A DNA stretch of 48,214 nt from Candidatus Brockarchaeota archaeon (GTDB taxonomy: Archaea > Thermoproteota > EX4484-205 > JAAOZP01). The notes beneath the pieces are model-generated. The model saw nothing but the letters and a program-made list of their open reading frames with translations, ran no database searches and was not told the origin of the DNA. The position numbers and the translations under genes were made by a program. The stretch covers positions 1 to 48,214 of the forward strand of contig JAFNIT010000008.1 in the NCBI GenBank assembly GCA_017601345.1. Reading direction: 5' to 3'. This document shows positions 20,334 to 30,325 of the stretch, piece by piece (position 1 is the first letter of the stretch; each line of letters begins with the position of its first letter).

Positions 20334-20556
20334 TTCTCGGGATCACCCTCTAGGGTTCCTAGTCTCCCCGGGTGACCCCCAGGGTTCTCTAATACTCTAA
20401 CTTTTCCTACTACTTTTAGTGAATGCCCAGGGTTATTAAAGGTTTTCTGAATATATTTTTAATATCAGACACTTATACTATTATGAGAAATGAGACGTGT
20501 TGGAAGTAAAAATCTTAAACACAACTTAGATATGAATTGGGAGAGGGAAACACAAG

Positions 20557-21261
20557 CTACTTATTTGGCAAAGCATCTTCTGCATACACTTTTCCTGTTT
20601 CTGCTTGGATGAGTTCGGCAATCAGACTCGACTTTGCTCTGTTAATAAACGAATTGTGTTGAGCTGAACTTCCGTGGAATAACACTATAACTTTTGGACA
20701 AAGGTCTAAAGCCATTTCCAATGCATCTTCAGGGCTTGCCGTAGGCGATGGATCGCCAGTCGGTAGGAAAGCTATGTCGGCATGACCCAAGTCTTTTATT
20801 GATTGAGAATATCCTGAGTCTCCGCCGTGAAAAACCCGTATGCCATCAACCTCTATCGTAAGTAATATTATCTGCACGGGATGGAACCCGTGAATCGAAC
20901 TGGGAACTATTCTCCCCGTTTCCAGATAGATCTCTTTCGATTCCCCTCCCTGGAGCTTAATAAGCTTCTCCGCGGGAACTATGCCCAACAGTGCGTCGTA
21001 GACATTTTGCTCGGCTGCAATGAAGCATCCAGTCTTCTCATATATCTTCTGGGCTGTAGCAGCATTAAAATGGTCGCTGTGAATATGAGTATACACTAGT
21101 AAATCCATTTTACTAATTTTCTGAATATCTTTCTCACTTAACAGGCTGGCAACATCTATACCGATGGTAAAATTTATAGTTCTCAGAATCACGCCACTGT
21201 AACCGAGATATATGAAAGCCATCTTCCCACTAGATAATTCGACCGAATACAGTTCTTTCAC
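20557..21261 (-). CDS. metallo-beta-lactamase fold hydrolase
   Basis: LLVYTHIHSDHFNAATAQKI, FHGGDSGYSQSI, IAFLPTGD. Confidence 0.82.
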   Translation of the reverse strand: MKELYSVELSSGKMAFIYLGYSGVILRTINFTIGIDVASLLSEKDIQKISKMDLLVYTHIHSDHFNAATAQKIYEKTGCFIAAEQNVYDALLGIVPAEKLIKLQGGESKEIYLETGRIVPSSIHGFHPVQIILLTIEVDGIRVFHGGDSGYSQSIKDLGHADIAFLPTGDPSPTASPEDALEMALDLCPKVIVLFHGSSAQHNSFINRAKSSLIAELIQAETGKVYAEDALPNK

Positions 21262-21491
21262 AACTGACTTCTCAGATGTTTGAATGAGAGTGGTTGTTAA
21301 GACTATTAAGGTTAGAATACATCCGAGGATTAGGATAACAACTACTATTCGTTACCTACTCAATCTGTTTTTATTGCTCTCTATTCAGGCTATAAAGTTT
21401 ACCGCTAAAACTTTTTCCACGAAAAACTGTTACGGGTTTTAATGTTTTGCAAGAGTAATGTTCTTAATATCCTTTTTCTATTGAACCATGG

Positions 21492-22810
21492 ATGAGCAGG
21501 ATTAGAAGGAGTAAACTACTTTACTTCGTGCCTATTCTCCTTATGGTTATTCTTGTAGCACTGGGTTTTCTCATATACCATACTCTCATGCCTCAGCGCA
21601 TGGAAGAGCCCGCAGAAATCTCGTTCAGGGATATTCAAAAACCCGATGAGAACCCTAAGGTTTATGAGTCCGTGGAGTTTAACATTTACTTGGCTGGGAA
21701 AATAAAAGATCTTTTTGATGAGAACGAGGTCAACGTGACCTCCGAAGTCACTCTTCCAAACGGTGAGAAATGGAACGTTCAAGCCTTCATCTACCAGATG
21801 TATAATAGGAGTTTTTCAGGCGGCGTAGAGGTTTTAACACCTGTTGGAGAACCGTTCTGGAAACTGAGGCTAACCCCGCTTTTCGAAGGTACCCACTTAG
21901 TAAATATTTCTCTTTATTCTAAGGGTAAGCTTATCGATTCGCGTATCGTATCCATTAACGTAGAGGGATATTCTCAGAATCCTGGTTTTGCAAGAATTAG
22001 CGGCAATTACTTGGTCTGCGATAATGGTTCAGAACTTTTCCTAATCGGTCAAAATGTTTGTTGGTATACGGCTTCGAGGAAAACCTATGATTATGATGTC
22101 TGGTTTTAGAAGATGGCTGAGAACGGAATGAATTATGCTAGAATATGGATGGCACCATGGGCTTTCGGCATAGAGTGGAGTGATAAAGTAGGCAGGTATG
22201 ACCTTAAAGAAGCTTGGAGGCTAGATTATGTCCTCCAGCTTGCAGAGAAAAAAGGCATATACACAATGCTTTGCCTAGTTAACCACGGACAACTTAGGAG
22301 AAGCGACGACTGGAGTGGAAACCCATATAACAGGGCTAGGGGAGGACCATTATCTTCACCTGAGCAATTTTTCACAGATCCCGTTGCGAAGGATTTTTTA
22401 AGAAGAGGCTGAGATACTTGGTCTCAAGATACGCATATAGTACTCATCTCTTAGCTTGGGAGTTTTTTAATGAGGTTGATTTAACAGACGGGTATAATCC
22501 TTCTAACGTAGCAAGTTGGCACAGAGAAATGGCAGAGTATTTGAGGAGTATAGATCCTTATGATCATCTGATTACAACAAGCTTTTCAAATCCCATGGGA
22601 GAAGATCTTATTTGGAGAACATCTGGTTTAGATTTCACGCAGACACATATGTATGGTCCGGATGTTAAGGATCTTGCAAAGGCAATTTCAATGGAAATAA
22701 AACTATCTCTCCGTCAAAGTCCACGATTCTTAAAGGATACGCCTATTCTGTATGTTAACACACTTCTTTCATTTGCACTGGTTTCAAAGCTTTATAAATG
22801 TGGCGTTTAA
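21492..22810 (+). pseudogene. DUF5060 + GH5-like glycoside hydrolase, interrupted by in-frame TAG, a T-run frameshift and C-terminal truncation
   Basis: VCDNGSELFLIGQNVCWY..WF*KMAENGMNYARIWMAPWAF...LAWEFFNEVDLTDGYNPSNVASWHREMAEYLRSIDPYDHLITTS across three ORFs. Confidence 0.75.
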
Positions 22811-22813
22811 AAA

Positions 22814-23175
22814 ATGTATACGGATAAGTTAATCGCGTATTGTGGGTTAATATGATCAAATCGTCCCGCTTTTCTGGCAACTCAGAAAAACGATGATACT
22901 GAACAGAAGGGAGCGGCGGAACTCTGATCAAAGGAGTTTGGTGGCTCCTTTAAGCCTGAGGATATTAATTGCGACAGCTGCCTGTCAACAGGAGAAAGAG
23001 TATTCAATTTATTGTAGGGCTTGTGAGATAGGAAAATGTGGACATGGCAGAAAAGCTCAGAACTATGCTTATTTGCGAAGAATACCCCTGTGAAAAGTAC
23101 GAAAACTTCTTTAAGATGGCTTCAGATGCCAGAAAGACCTTAGACGAGATTAGGAAAAGCACGTCTTTCCATTAG
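22814..23175 (+). pseudogene. DUF3795-like protein, degraded
   Basis: MYTDKLIAYCGLI*SNRPAFLATQKNDD..., FKPEDINCDSCLSTGE, YCRACEIGKCGHGRK, EEYPCEKYENFFKMASDARKTLDEIRKS spread over frames with TGA/TAG stops. Confidence 0.65.
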
Positions 23176-23250
23176 GAGAACCTGGTCATTATTATTTAAA
23201 TAGCAACGCCTATGACCTTGAAAAGGTTCGGTGTTACTCATAAAGCCTTT

Positions 23251-24735
23251 TTAAATCAAACGGAACAGTTTTGCAGCATTTTCAACCAAGGATATAACCA
23301 CCCTTAACAAGTATTTTACAAACGGGTTCATGTCTTTTAAATACCATTTAGAAAGATCTCTTATCCAATAAAGATTGTGTTTTAAACAAGCCTTCATTAT
23401 TTCAAACTGTTCCTTAGATGGTTTTGCCTTATACCATTCCCTATCCTTAAGCACTCCCATTGGGACGAAGTACATCGGCACGATCAGGCTCCTGAAGGGC
23501 TTAAGCTCGTCGATTAGCTCTAATGTTTTAACTAGGTCTTCAGTACTCTCCCCAGGAACTCCGAGAATTATTGTTGCAGCGGGCACTATTCTAGCATCAT
23601 GCATTATGGAGAACGCTTCTTTCACTATTTCTGGCCAAGAGTACGCAGGATATGGCGCTGCTTTTGCAGGCATTATTCTCTCAGCCAGTTTCGGCGACCC
23701 CGTCTCAATCCCAACTTCAACGCCAATGAAATCGTATTCATTTCTTAAAACTATCTCGGACAAGCGTGATATTAGAGAGTAATTCTCCTGAGCATACTTA
23801 ACTGCTGAGAGGCTGACATGGCTCCATCCGACTATTTCAAAATAGCTTCTAGCTATCTCATGTAACTTTATTAGCGGTTCTGGCCTTGGCCTTATCCCGT
23901 CGGCACCATAGAGAAGAATATCCTCAGAATGTAATAGACACCTATCTAGTCCCGCATTCTTATTTACTCTGAGTTCTTTCTCAATCATTTCCAAAGTATA
24001 TTGCCTTAAGGGTCTTAGTGTTACTGAGCAAAACCTGCAGCCTCTTGGACAACCCCTCATTATCTCTACAAGCCCGTTTACGGAAGCATTCCTTATTAAC
24101 GGGATCTCCTCAAGCTGGGGCACGTCTTTAACACCGACATAAACGTATTGTGGCAGAGGTTTGCCATCAAGAGCATCTTCAACCAAAGATACGATTACTT
24201 TCTCAGCTTCTCCTTCAATTATTGTATCGATATCCCATTTTTCAAAATACTCTGGCATCCAAAGCCACTGCCAAGCTGCAGGCCCGCCAACAATTATTTT
24301 TAAACCGTTGTTTTTAGCTGCCCTTATCTCCGGTTTCTCCATGAACCTTTTGAAATATCTCGAGTTTACCGGCTCTTTTCCAGTAAGAACCCACCATTCG
24401 CTGCTCGGCGGGCCTAGTGCAAAATAATCATGATGCCCTATCCCCAGTACTTTCGCATTCTTCAAGTGTTTTCCCAAGTGATCTGGGTCGATTACAGCAG
24501 CTTTTATACCAGCATCCAGTAGCGCGGCCTCGATTTTTCTAAGACCATAAGGGGCTTCTCTAGGCCTTCCAATATCGTCAACCTTCATTTTTGGAGCTGC
24601 AATGGCCATCCAAACTTTTTCAGGTACTAAAATAGGTGGACCTGTTGTCATGAATCCGAGAAACTCCTTACCATGGTGGTTAGTCATAAGGGTCCTGTCG
24701 ACTGATAACACTACGTCAAAACGCTCGTTCGACAT
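23251..24735 (-). CDS. radical SAM protein with B12-binding-like N-terminal domain
   Basis: MRGCPRGCRFCSVTLRPLR (CxxxCxxC), GVEVGIETGSPKLAERIMPAK, ILGVPGESTEDL. Confidence 0.85.
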   Translation of the reverse strand: MSNERFDVVLSVDRTLMTNHHGKEFLGFMTTGPPILVPEKVWMAIAAPKMKVDDIGRPREAPYGLRKIEAALLDAGIKAAVIDPDHLGKHLKNAKVLGIGHHDYFALGPPSSEWWVLTGKEPVNSRYFKRFMEKPEIRAAKNNGLKIIVGGPAAWQWLWMPEYFEKWDIDTIIEGEAEKVIVSLVEDALDGKPLPQYVYVGVKDVPQLEEIPLIRNASVNGLVEIMRGCPRGCRFCSVTLRPLRQYTLEMIEKELRVNKNAGLDRCLLHSEDILLYGADGIRPRPEPLIKLHEIARSYFEIVGWSHVSLSAVKYAQENYSLISRLSEIVLRNEYDFIGVEVGIETGSPKLAERIMPAKAAPYPAYSWPEIVKEAFSIMHDARIVPAATIILGVPGESTEDLVKTLELIDELKPFRSLIVPMYFVPMGVLKDREWYKAKPSKEQFEIMKACLKHNLYWIRDLSKWYLKDMNPFVKYLLRVVISLVENAAKLFRLI

Positions 24736-24736
24736 C

Positions 24737-24994
24737 TTAGTCTATTATGAGCTTCTCATCATAATTATCGGAATCCTCATACTCACCATTATGAACTATA
24801 AGTGTTGCAGAAATGCTTCTAGTTGTTAAAGGTCTAATAGTTTCGAATAGTTCTCCACACTTAAAGCCACGCATATTTATAACTATATGGGTATATTTGC
24901 TAAGCATTGGAATAAGTTCTTCAAGCCTTAAGTTTAGACTGATAGGATTACTCTTTTTTATAACAGTTATATGAAGCTTCCTATTTGATTTCAT
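24737..24994 (-). CDS. hypothetical protein in radical SAM operon
   Basis: ORF overlapping the upstream regulator by 4 nt. Confidence 0.55.
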   Translation of the reverse strand: MKSNRKLHITVIKKSNPISLNLRLEELIPMLSKYTHIVINMRGFKCGELFETIRPLTTRSISATLIVHNGEYEDSDNYDEKLIID

Positions 24995-25413
24995 TCAGCA
25001 ACACTCTCTAAGACTTTTTCTAAGTGATTCAGTATTCTGTATTTGATATAATCTCTTAAGAAAGGATTGGAAACATTTTTAACCAATCTCCTGTATTCAA
25101 TAATGTATCTCAGTATTATTTCGAAAGCCTCCTTCATGCTTATTTTACCATCCCAATTCCTCTCCCCTATTCTGTTCAGTATGCCAGCTATGGGGTTTCC
25201 GACGGTGATTATTTTCCGCTGCTTATGTTTCGGATCTCTGGAAATTTTTAGAAAACCCTTAAGAGACATGTTTTTAATCTCTCTGGAAAGAACTATTCTT
25301 GAAAGCTCTCCTCTAAGTTTATCTGCCAGTTTGTTAAACGATGCTCCTTCCGGACGGCTCGCTATCATGTCTATTATTTTTCCTCGCAGAGGAGTGAATT
25401 CCATGAAATCCAT
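24991..25413 (-). CDS. winged-helix transcriptional regulator
   Basis: MTPLRGKIIDMIASRPEGASFNKLADKL...LSREIKNMSLKGFLKISRDPKHKQRKIITVG, wHTH-like pattern. Confidence 0.7.
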   Translation of the reverse strand: MDFMEFTPLRGKIIDMIASRPEGASFNKLADKLRGELSRIVLSREIKNMSLKGFLKISRDPKHKQRKIITVGNPIAGILNRIGERNWDGKISMKEAFEIILRYIIEYRRLVKNVSNPFLRDYIKYRILNHLEKVLESVAE

Positions 25414-25417
25414 GAAG

Positions 25418-25460
25418 AACCAGTATATTAATGAACCAGTATATAAATTTAACCAGTGTA
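25418..25460 (-). promoter_or_regulatory. three direct AACCAGTATAT-type repeats around TATA box
   Basis: AACCAG at 25418, 25434, 25451 (16/17-nt spacing), TATA-like AAATTTATATA on minus strand between repeats. Confidence 0.6.
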
Positions 25461-25558
25461 TTTAAAAAAAGATTGCCCCCAGATTTACATCAATAAGATT
25501 GGTAAAAGCATGGAAACTAAGAGTAATATAGAAAATCTGTTTACTTCATTTTTTCAGT

Positions 25559-27043
25559 TTAGTCGTAAAAAGCTAATATATTTATTGAATGAGGCTTTAA
25601 CTCAATATTAATTACATCGCTAGTCAACTTGACTTTTACTTCTTCTATTTTAACCTTGTTGGGATTTTCAAAGGTATTCTTATCCTCTACAGACCCTCCT
25701 GAAACAAAATAGTGAAAACAACTTTTAGGCTGAAAACCCTTGAGGTGGACTTGCAACTCTACGCTATCGTTCTCACTCCTGTTTAAAGCATAAGCATAGA
25801 GTACTTTATCATCTTCCGAAATCGTTGAAGAAACGTCAACGTAGGGAACGTATTCTCCAGTCTCATTAGACTTATAGAGATCAGTATCGACGAGTGTTCT
25901 TACAACGCTTGAACCCCTATTGTTACAGTACATTTTGAAAACAAGGTATTGAGGCGTTAAAACCATGCGTCCATCGGAAGAAGCTATTATGAGCGGTAGG
26001 ACGTTTACTGTCTGAGCAAAATTGCTTATCGGCACGATATTGCAGAGCCTCTGAAGCATGTTTAACATGCCTGCTGTGAAGATGGCGTCTTTAACGCTTG
26101 TTACTTGTGTAAGCAACGGTTCCTTAGCCTCAGGATACCAAACGTTCCATTCGTCAAACGCTATTCTTATTTCGCGTTTTATCCCATATTTCCTTCTAAT
26201 GGCTTGAATCAGGCTGTTAACATCCCTCAGCTTCTGTTCAACGCTTAATGGGACTGCAACCAACTCCCTATACGGCTTATTGTTGAAATCGTAGAAGTGT
26301 ATCGACAAATAGTCGAAGTACTTTCCAGCCCCCTTAACCATTTCAATGTTCCACTCGGGATCTTCGCATCCTACTGCAACAAGCTCTATGCTGGGGTCGA
26401 CCTTACGCATCTCGTTGGCAAACTCTACTGTTCTTCTCGCACACTCAGCACCGTCTTTGCAGAACCCTATCTGCCATTCGCCCCATAGCTCGTTACCTAT
26501 CCCCCAAAGCTTAACACCGTAGGGTTTATCATGACCATACTCACGCCTTAGGGAAGCATAGTAAGTTCCTCCTGCCGAATTGCAGTATTCAACCCATTGG
26601 GCAGCTTCCTCGGGAGTACCGTTTCCAGCGTTAACAACTATGAAAGGCTCTGCGCCAACTAGTCTACACCATTCTAAAAATTCGCCAGTACCAAAATGAT
26701 TCGGCTCTTCAGCCCCCCAAGCCATGTCGTAACGCTTAGGCCTCTGGCTCACGGGCCCCACACCGTCCCTCCAGTGGTATCCGCTTGCGAAATTACCGCC
26801 AGGCCACCTTACTAGCGGAGGCTTTAACTCCTTCACCGCTTGGAGAACGTCTAAACGAAACCCTTTTTCATTAGGTATTTTAGAATCTTTTCCAACCCAG
26901 ATTCCTCCGTAGATACACTCGCCCAAGTGCTCGATAAACTGTCCGTAGCATCTTCTGTCGAGAGCACCAATATGGGTAGTTGCGTCCACAAGCACTCTAC
27001 ATTTCAATCTGGACTCACCTAGAGTATTTAGGGGCTTATTCAC
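25559..27043 (-). CDS. alpha-L-arabinofuranosidase (GH51)
   Basis: QFIEHLGECIYGGIWVG, RWPGGNFASGYHWRDGVGP, GNELWGEWQIG, AFDEWNVWYPE. Confidence 0.93.
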   Translation of the reverse strand: MNKPLNTLGESRLKCRVLVDATTHIGALDRRCYGQFIEHLGECIYGGIWVGKDSKIPNEKGFRLDVLQAVKELKPPLVRWPGGNFASGYHWRDGVGPVSQRPKRYDMAWGAEEPNHFGTGEFLEWCRLVGAEPFIVVNAGNGTPEEAAQWVEYCNSAGGTYYASLRREYGHDKPYGVKLWGIGNELWGEWQIGFCKDGAECARRTVEFANEMRKVDPSIELVAVGCEDPEWNIEMVKGAGKYFDYLSIHFYDFNNKPYRELVAVPLSVEQKLRDVNSLIQAIRRKYGIKREIRIAFDEWNVWYPEAKEPLLTQVTSVKDAIFTAGMLNMLQRLCNIVPISNFAQTVNVLPLIIASSDGRMVLTPQYLVFKMYCNNRGSSVVRTLVDTDLYKSNETGEYVPYVDVSSTISEDDKVLYAYALNRSENDSVELQVHLKGFQPKSCFHYFVSGGSVEDKNTFENPNKVKIEEVKVKLTSDVINIELKPHSINILAFYD

Positions 27044-27348
27044 GTAATAAAGCTATTGCTACGAGATAAAACTTCTTACAACTACTTCAACACCGTTTAT
27101 TAAACCTCAGAGGGCAAACTGGTATTCTTCAACCTAGTTCTCCTCGTCTACGAATGTTAAACTGTCTCCAAGCCTATGGTGTAGCGGGCCAAAAGTATCT
27201 CTGAGACTGCTTACGACGTCGATTTCCAAAGTATTCTAACCCTTTTTAACAAACTTTGTAATATCTGCTTCTTCACATACTTTTTGAACGTTAGGAAAAG
27301 ATAAAAATTCTTTGCCATTCTTCTTCAGCAGGAACTCCATTTATAAGT

Positions 27349-27947
27349 TTAGGGAGTATTCCAACGAAAATAACCTCCAGATTCTATAAACTGTTTAATA
27401 AAGTTGAAAGATGGGCATGACAACATTAGAGAAGGAGGCACTATTATGAGCTTATAGGAAGCATCTTTAATGCTGATTAATTCACATGAGACTCTGGCGT
27501 GTTTTTCCATTATAATCTCGTCACCCAAGTCGAATTCCCAATGAAGCATCGAAAATTGCAATGATAGAGGCATCTGTAAAATGATCTTTAAAAGCGCTTT
27601 TCTCAAATTCTATCATAATTAGCGTTTTAGCCCTATATTCTTCGTTTTTAGCTGGCATGGTGCCGCCAGCAAAACCACTTGGCCATTTATCCTCATCGTA
27701 AAGCCATGAGTAAAACCCCACTTCCTCTCCTTCTTCCACAAATGTCTCAATAATTTCATCCATTCCTCAGACAAATCGGAATAGTCAAACCTAGTCTAGA
27801 GCGCACGAAGTATCCATCGAAGTCTTTTTCTGCAAACTCCGTAGCCTGCCTGCGTAGTTCATTCGCATCCAGAAGGTTATTCCAAGACCAGAAAGGTGAA
27901 GGCCTATATTCTTTCGGAGCATCCCTAAACTCTTTTTTTAGATTCAT
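27349..27947 (-). pseudogene. glycoside hydrolase N-terminal remnant (alpha-L-rhamnosidase-like), frameshifted
   Basis: KEFRDAPKEYRPSPFWSWNNLLDANELRRQATEFAEKDFDGYFVRSRLGL + EWMDEIIETFVEEGEEVGFYSWLYDEDKWPSGFAGG in a second frame. Confidence 0.7.
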
Positions 27948-27998
27948 GATTATCGGAGTAAAAATGAAGAGATAGATATTTAAAAACGCTTTTATAGC

Positions 27999-28640
27999 CT
28001 ATTCTATTCCCAAAGTTCTAGATTCAAAATATTTCTCTAAAAGTCTCCGTATACCACCCCTAAGTATCTCTGAGAACGTTGAAGGAACTACCCCAAGCGT
28101 CTTAGCCAATTCCTTAGTACCCACCCTCCTCGGGTAGTCGAAATACCCCATTTTAAGGGCTAACCATAATGCGTTCTCCTGTTTCTCGGTTAAGACTCCT
28201 TTTTTAGGCTCATGTTTATACAAGCTTAACACTCGTGGCCTGAAACCCAACGATTCTAATATCGATAATATTTCTTTGAAAACTTCATGCCCCGGTACTA
28301 TGAACTCGTAAACCATCTTGTAGTCCCCCAGATGCTTCCCCGAAATTAAGAATGCTCCCTTTGAAAGCAGCGTATTACACAGGCTGCAACCCTGTGTTTC
28401 GAAGGAAGCGAGGACAATGGAACCTTTTGAGCCCCCGTGAATTCTAAGCTTTTCACCGGAGACCTTATCCATCTCGCTGAGAGGGAAGCTTATAAGATGC
28501 CTTATTGAGCCTTCATACAATCTTCTAACATCTATCAACTTGCAATCTTTTATTCCAAGCCTAGACGTCAGTTCAAGACCCTTGCATTGAGTGTTTTCAA
28601 CCTCAATAGTAACATAATAGAGAATTTGCTCGAGAGCCAA
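27999..28640 (-). CDS. HTH-10 (bacterio-opsin activator type) regulator
   Basis: LTEKQENALWLALKMGYFDYPRRVGTKELAKTLGVVPSTFSEILRGGIRRLLEKYF. Confidence 0.85.
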   Translation of the reverse strand: MALEQILYYVTIEVENTQCKGLELTSRLGIKDCKLIDVRRLYEGSIRHLISFPLSEMDKVSGEKLRIHGGSKGSIVLASFETQGCSLCNTLLSKGAFLISGKHLGDYKMVYEFIVPGHEVFKEILSILESLGFRPRVLSLYKHEPKKGVLTEKQENALWLALKMGYFDYPRRVGTKELAKTLGVVPSTFSEILRGGIRRLLEKYFESRTLGIE

Positions 28641-28762
28641 TATGAATTACACCGTATTCATTTCATAAGGTTATTAACGACTTATAAACCTATCGACAAG
28701 AATTTAAGAATCTTGAAGGAAACATTTAGCTTAAATAGTTCTGAGAAAGTTTAAGATGGAAA

Positions 28763-29395
28763 ATGCAAGCGAGAATCGTTTTCCTGCAACAGCTTTTAGA
28801 CTGGATGAAGCAGCTCGCCCTCAATTATGGATACATTGGGATTTTCATCCTGTCTTTTACTGGAGCGACTTCAATAGTGTTTCCAATACCCTATACTATC
28901 GTGATCTACTTTTTAGGGCGATTTCTTGATCCTTATTTAATAGCTTTATCGGGAGGGGCAGGTTCCGCAGTAGGCGAGTTTGTCGGCTATGTCCTAGGGT
29001 ACTCGGGGAGGATGTTGATAAGTGAGGATCGCAGGAGGAAAATGGATTATATGGTTAAAATATTCGACCGTTATGGTGTTATTGTAATATTTCTTTTCGC
29101 CCTAACCCCCCTGCCTGACGACCTCCTGATAATACCTCTCGGGGTAATGCATTATAATCCGGTGAAGTTCCTAATACCCTGTGTAATGGGGAAGACCCTC
29201 ATGTGTTTTATTCTGGCTCTTGGAGGACGCTTCTCAATAGAGATTATAGAAAGCCTTTTTGGTGGAGATGGGGGATGGGCGGCGAGCATAGTTACATTCC
29301 TACTGCTAGTTGTAATACTAGTCTTAATGTTTAAAATTGATTGGGAGAAAATATTTTTTAAGTACGTAGAAAAACGAGAAAATAAAAACGATTAA
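28763..29395 (+). CDS. DedA/VTT-domain membrane protein
   Basis: Hydrophobic protein with PIPYTIVIYFLGRFLDPYLIALSGGAGSAVGEFVGYVLGYSGR. Confidence 0.8.
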   Translation: MQARIVFLQQLLDWMKQLALNYGYIGIFILSFTGATSIVFPIPYTIVIYFLGRFLDPYLIALSGGAGSAVGEFVGYVLGYSGRMLISEDRRRKMDYMVKIFDRYGVIVIFLFALTPLPDDLLIIPLGVMHYNPVKFLIPCVMGKTLMCFILALGGRFSIEIIESLFGGDGGWAASIVTFLLLVVILVLMFKIDWEKIFFKYVEKRENKND

Positions 29396-29422
29396 ATACA
29401 GGATGAAGATTAGTGAGGATTA

Positions 29423-30325
29423 ATGTATGAGTTCGAAAGAGAATATTGGCTTGAAGTAGAGCTTCAACACCCCAAGGGATGGGGCATCGGGGCGGTTGGA
29501 AGCAGTGTTACAAGTGGTTTTTTTAGAATCGATTCCCGGAATGCAGTGAAACTGGATTTGAAATGGGAGAAGCAACTGGAGGAGAAAAAGATAAGAGGCA
29601 AGGTTCAACCCATACTTGTCGTTAACAATTTTATTGAGGGTTATGCTAAGAAGTTTAGAAAAAAGACAAAGATTTATGAGAAAGGAAGTGTTGAAGTGTG
29701 TGGTCATAAAGCATATTTCGCGAGATGGAGGAACGATACAGAAATAACCACAATCTCATGGATATGCAATGAAGAGAATAAAGTTTTTCTATTAAACTAT
29801 TATTTCGAACCCGGCGAGGAATGGGGAAAGGTGGCAAACTGGCTCATACCAGGAATAACATGTCATACTCCTGAAAGCTTCTGGAGGTATCGTCTTTTCG
29901 GTGTCGAGTTTAAAATACCTAAAGATTATAAGTTTTACACGGGGAAACTGACAATAGGAAGACCGGTATTGATTTTCAAAAGCAAAGAAAAAACCCTGGT
30001 TGTTCATTGGTGCTATTTTGCTAAGGAGTCCCTAAGCATGTATGAAGATTTGTTCGAATGGTGTAAAAAGGAAATCCCAAAAGAGATATACGCTGCAATA
30101 GGAGGCTTTAGCCCTCACAGGCTTAAACCTGATGAAACAGGCAAATTAGCAATAGTTGAAACAGAGCGACGGGGCATTCTCAGCAAAAGTGTAAGAGTTA
30201 AAATAGTGAAAATCTGGCACGATACTGATTCTAACAGGATATTCCTAACAGGATATTCAGGTCCTCAGGAAGGCATTGAAGACTTAGAGGGATTAGAGAA
30301 AAACATAAAATTCCAGCTTGACTAA
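29423..30325 (+). CDS. hypothetical protein
   Basis: 300-aa ORF overlapping the PqqD-like gene by 8 nt; family not recognised. Confidence 0.6.
   Translation: MYEFEREYWLEVELQHPKGWGIGAVGSSVTSGFFRIDSRNAVKLDLKWEKQLEEKKIRGKVQPILVVNNFIEGYAKKFRKKTKIYEKGSVEVCGHKAYFARWRNDTEITTISWICNEENKVFLLNYYFEPGEEWGKVANWLIPGITCHTPESFWRYRLFGVEFKIPKDYKFYTGKLTIGRPVLIFKSKEKTLVVHWCYFAKESLSMYEDLFEWCKKEIPKEIYAAIGGFSPHRLKPDETGKLAIVETERRGILSKSVRVKIVKIWHDTDSNRIFLTGYSGPQEGIEDLEGLEKNIKFQLD

Noticed and set aside
22077-22125. Pyrrolysine (TAG) recoding in the GH5-like gene
   Set aside because: No PYLIS-like element or pyl genes visible, and a separate frameshift and truncation indicate decay.
22850-22860. Selenocysteine (TGA) in the DUF3795-like gene
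   Set aside because: Multiple additional stops and frameshifts; archaeal Sec use is restricted and no SECIS was seen.
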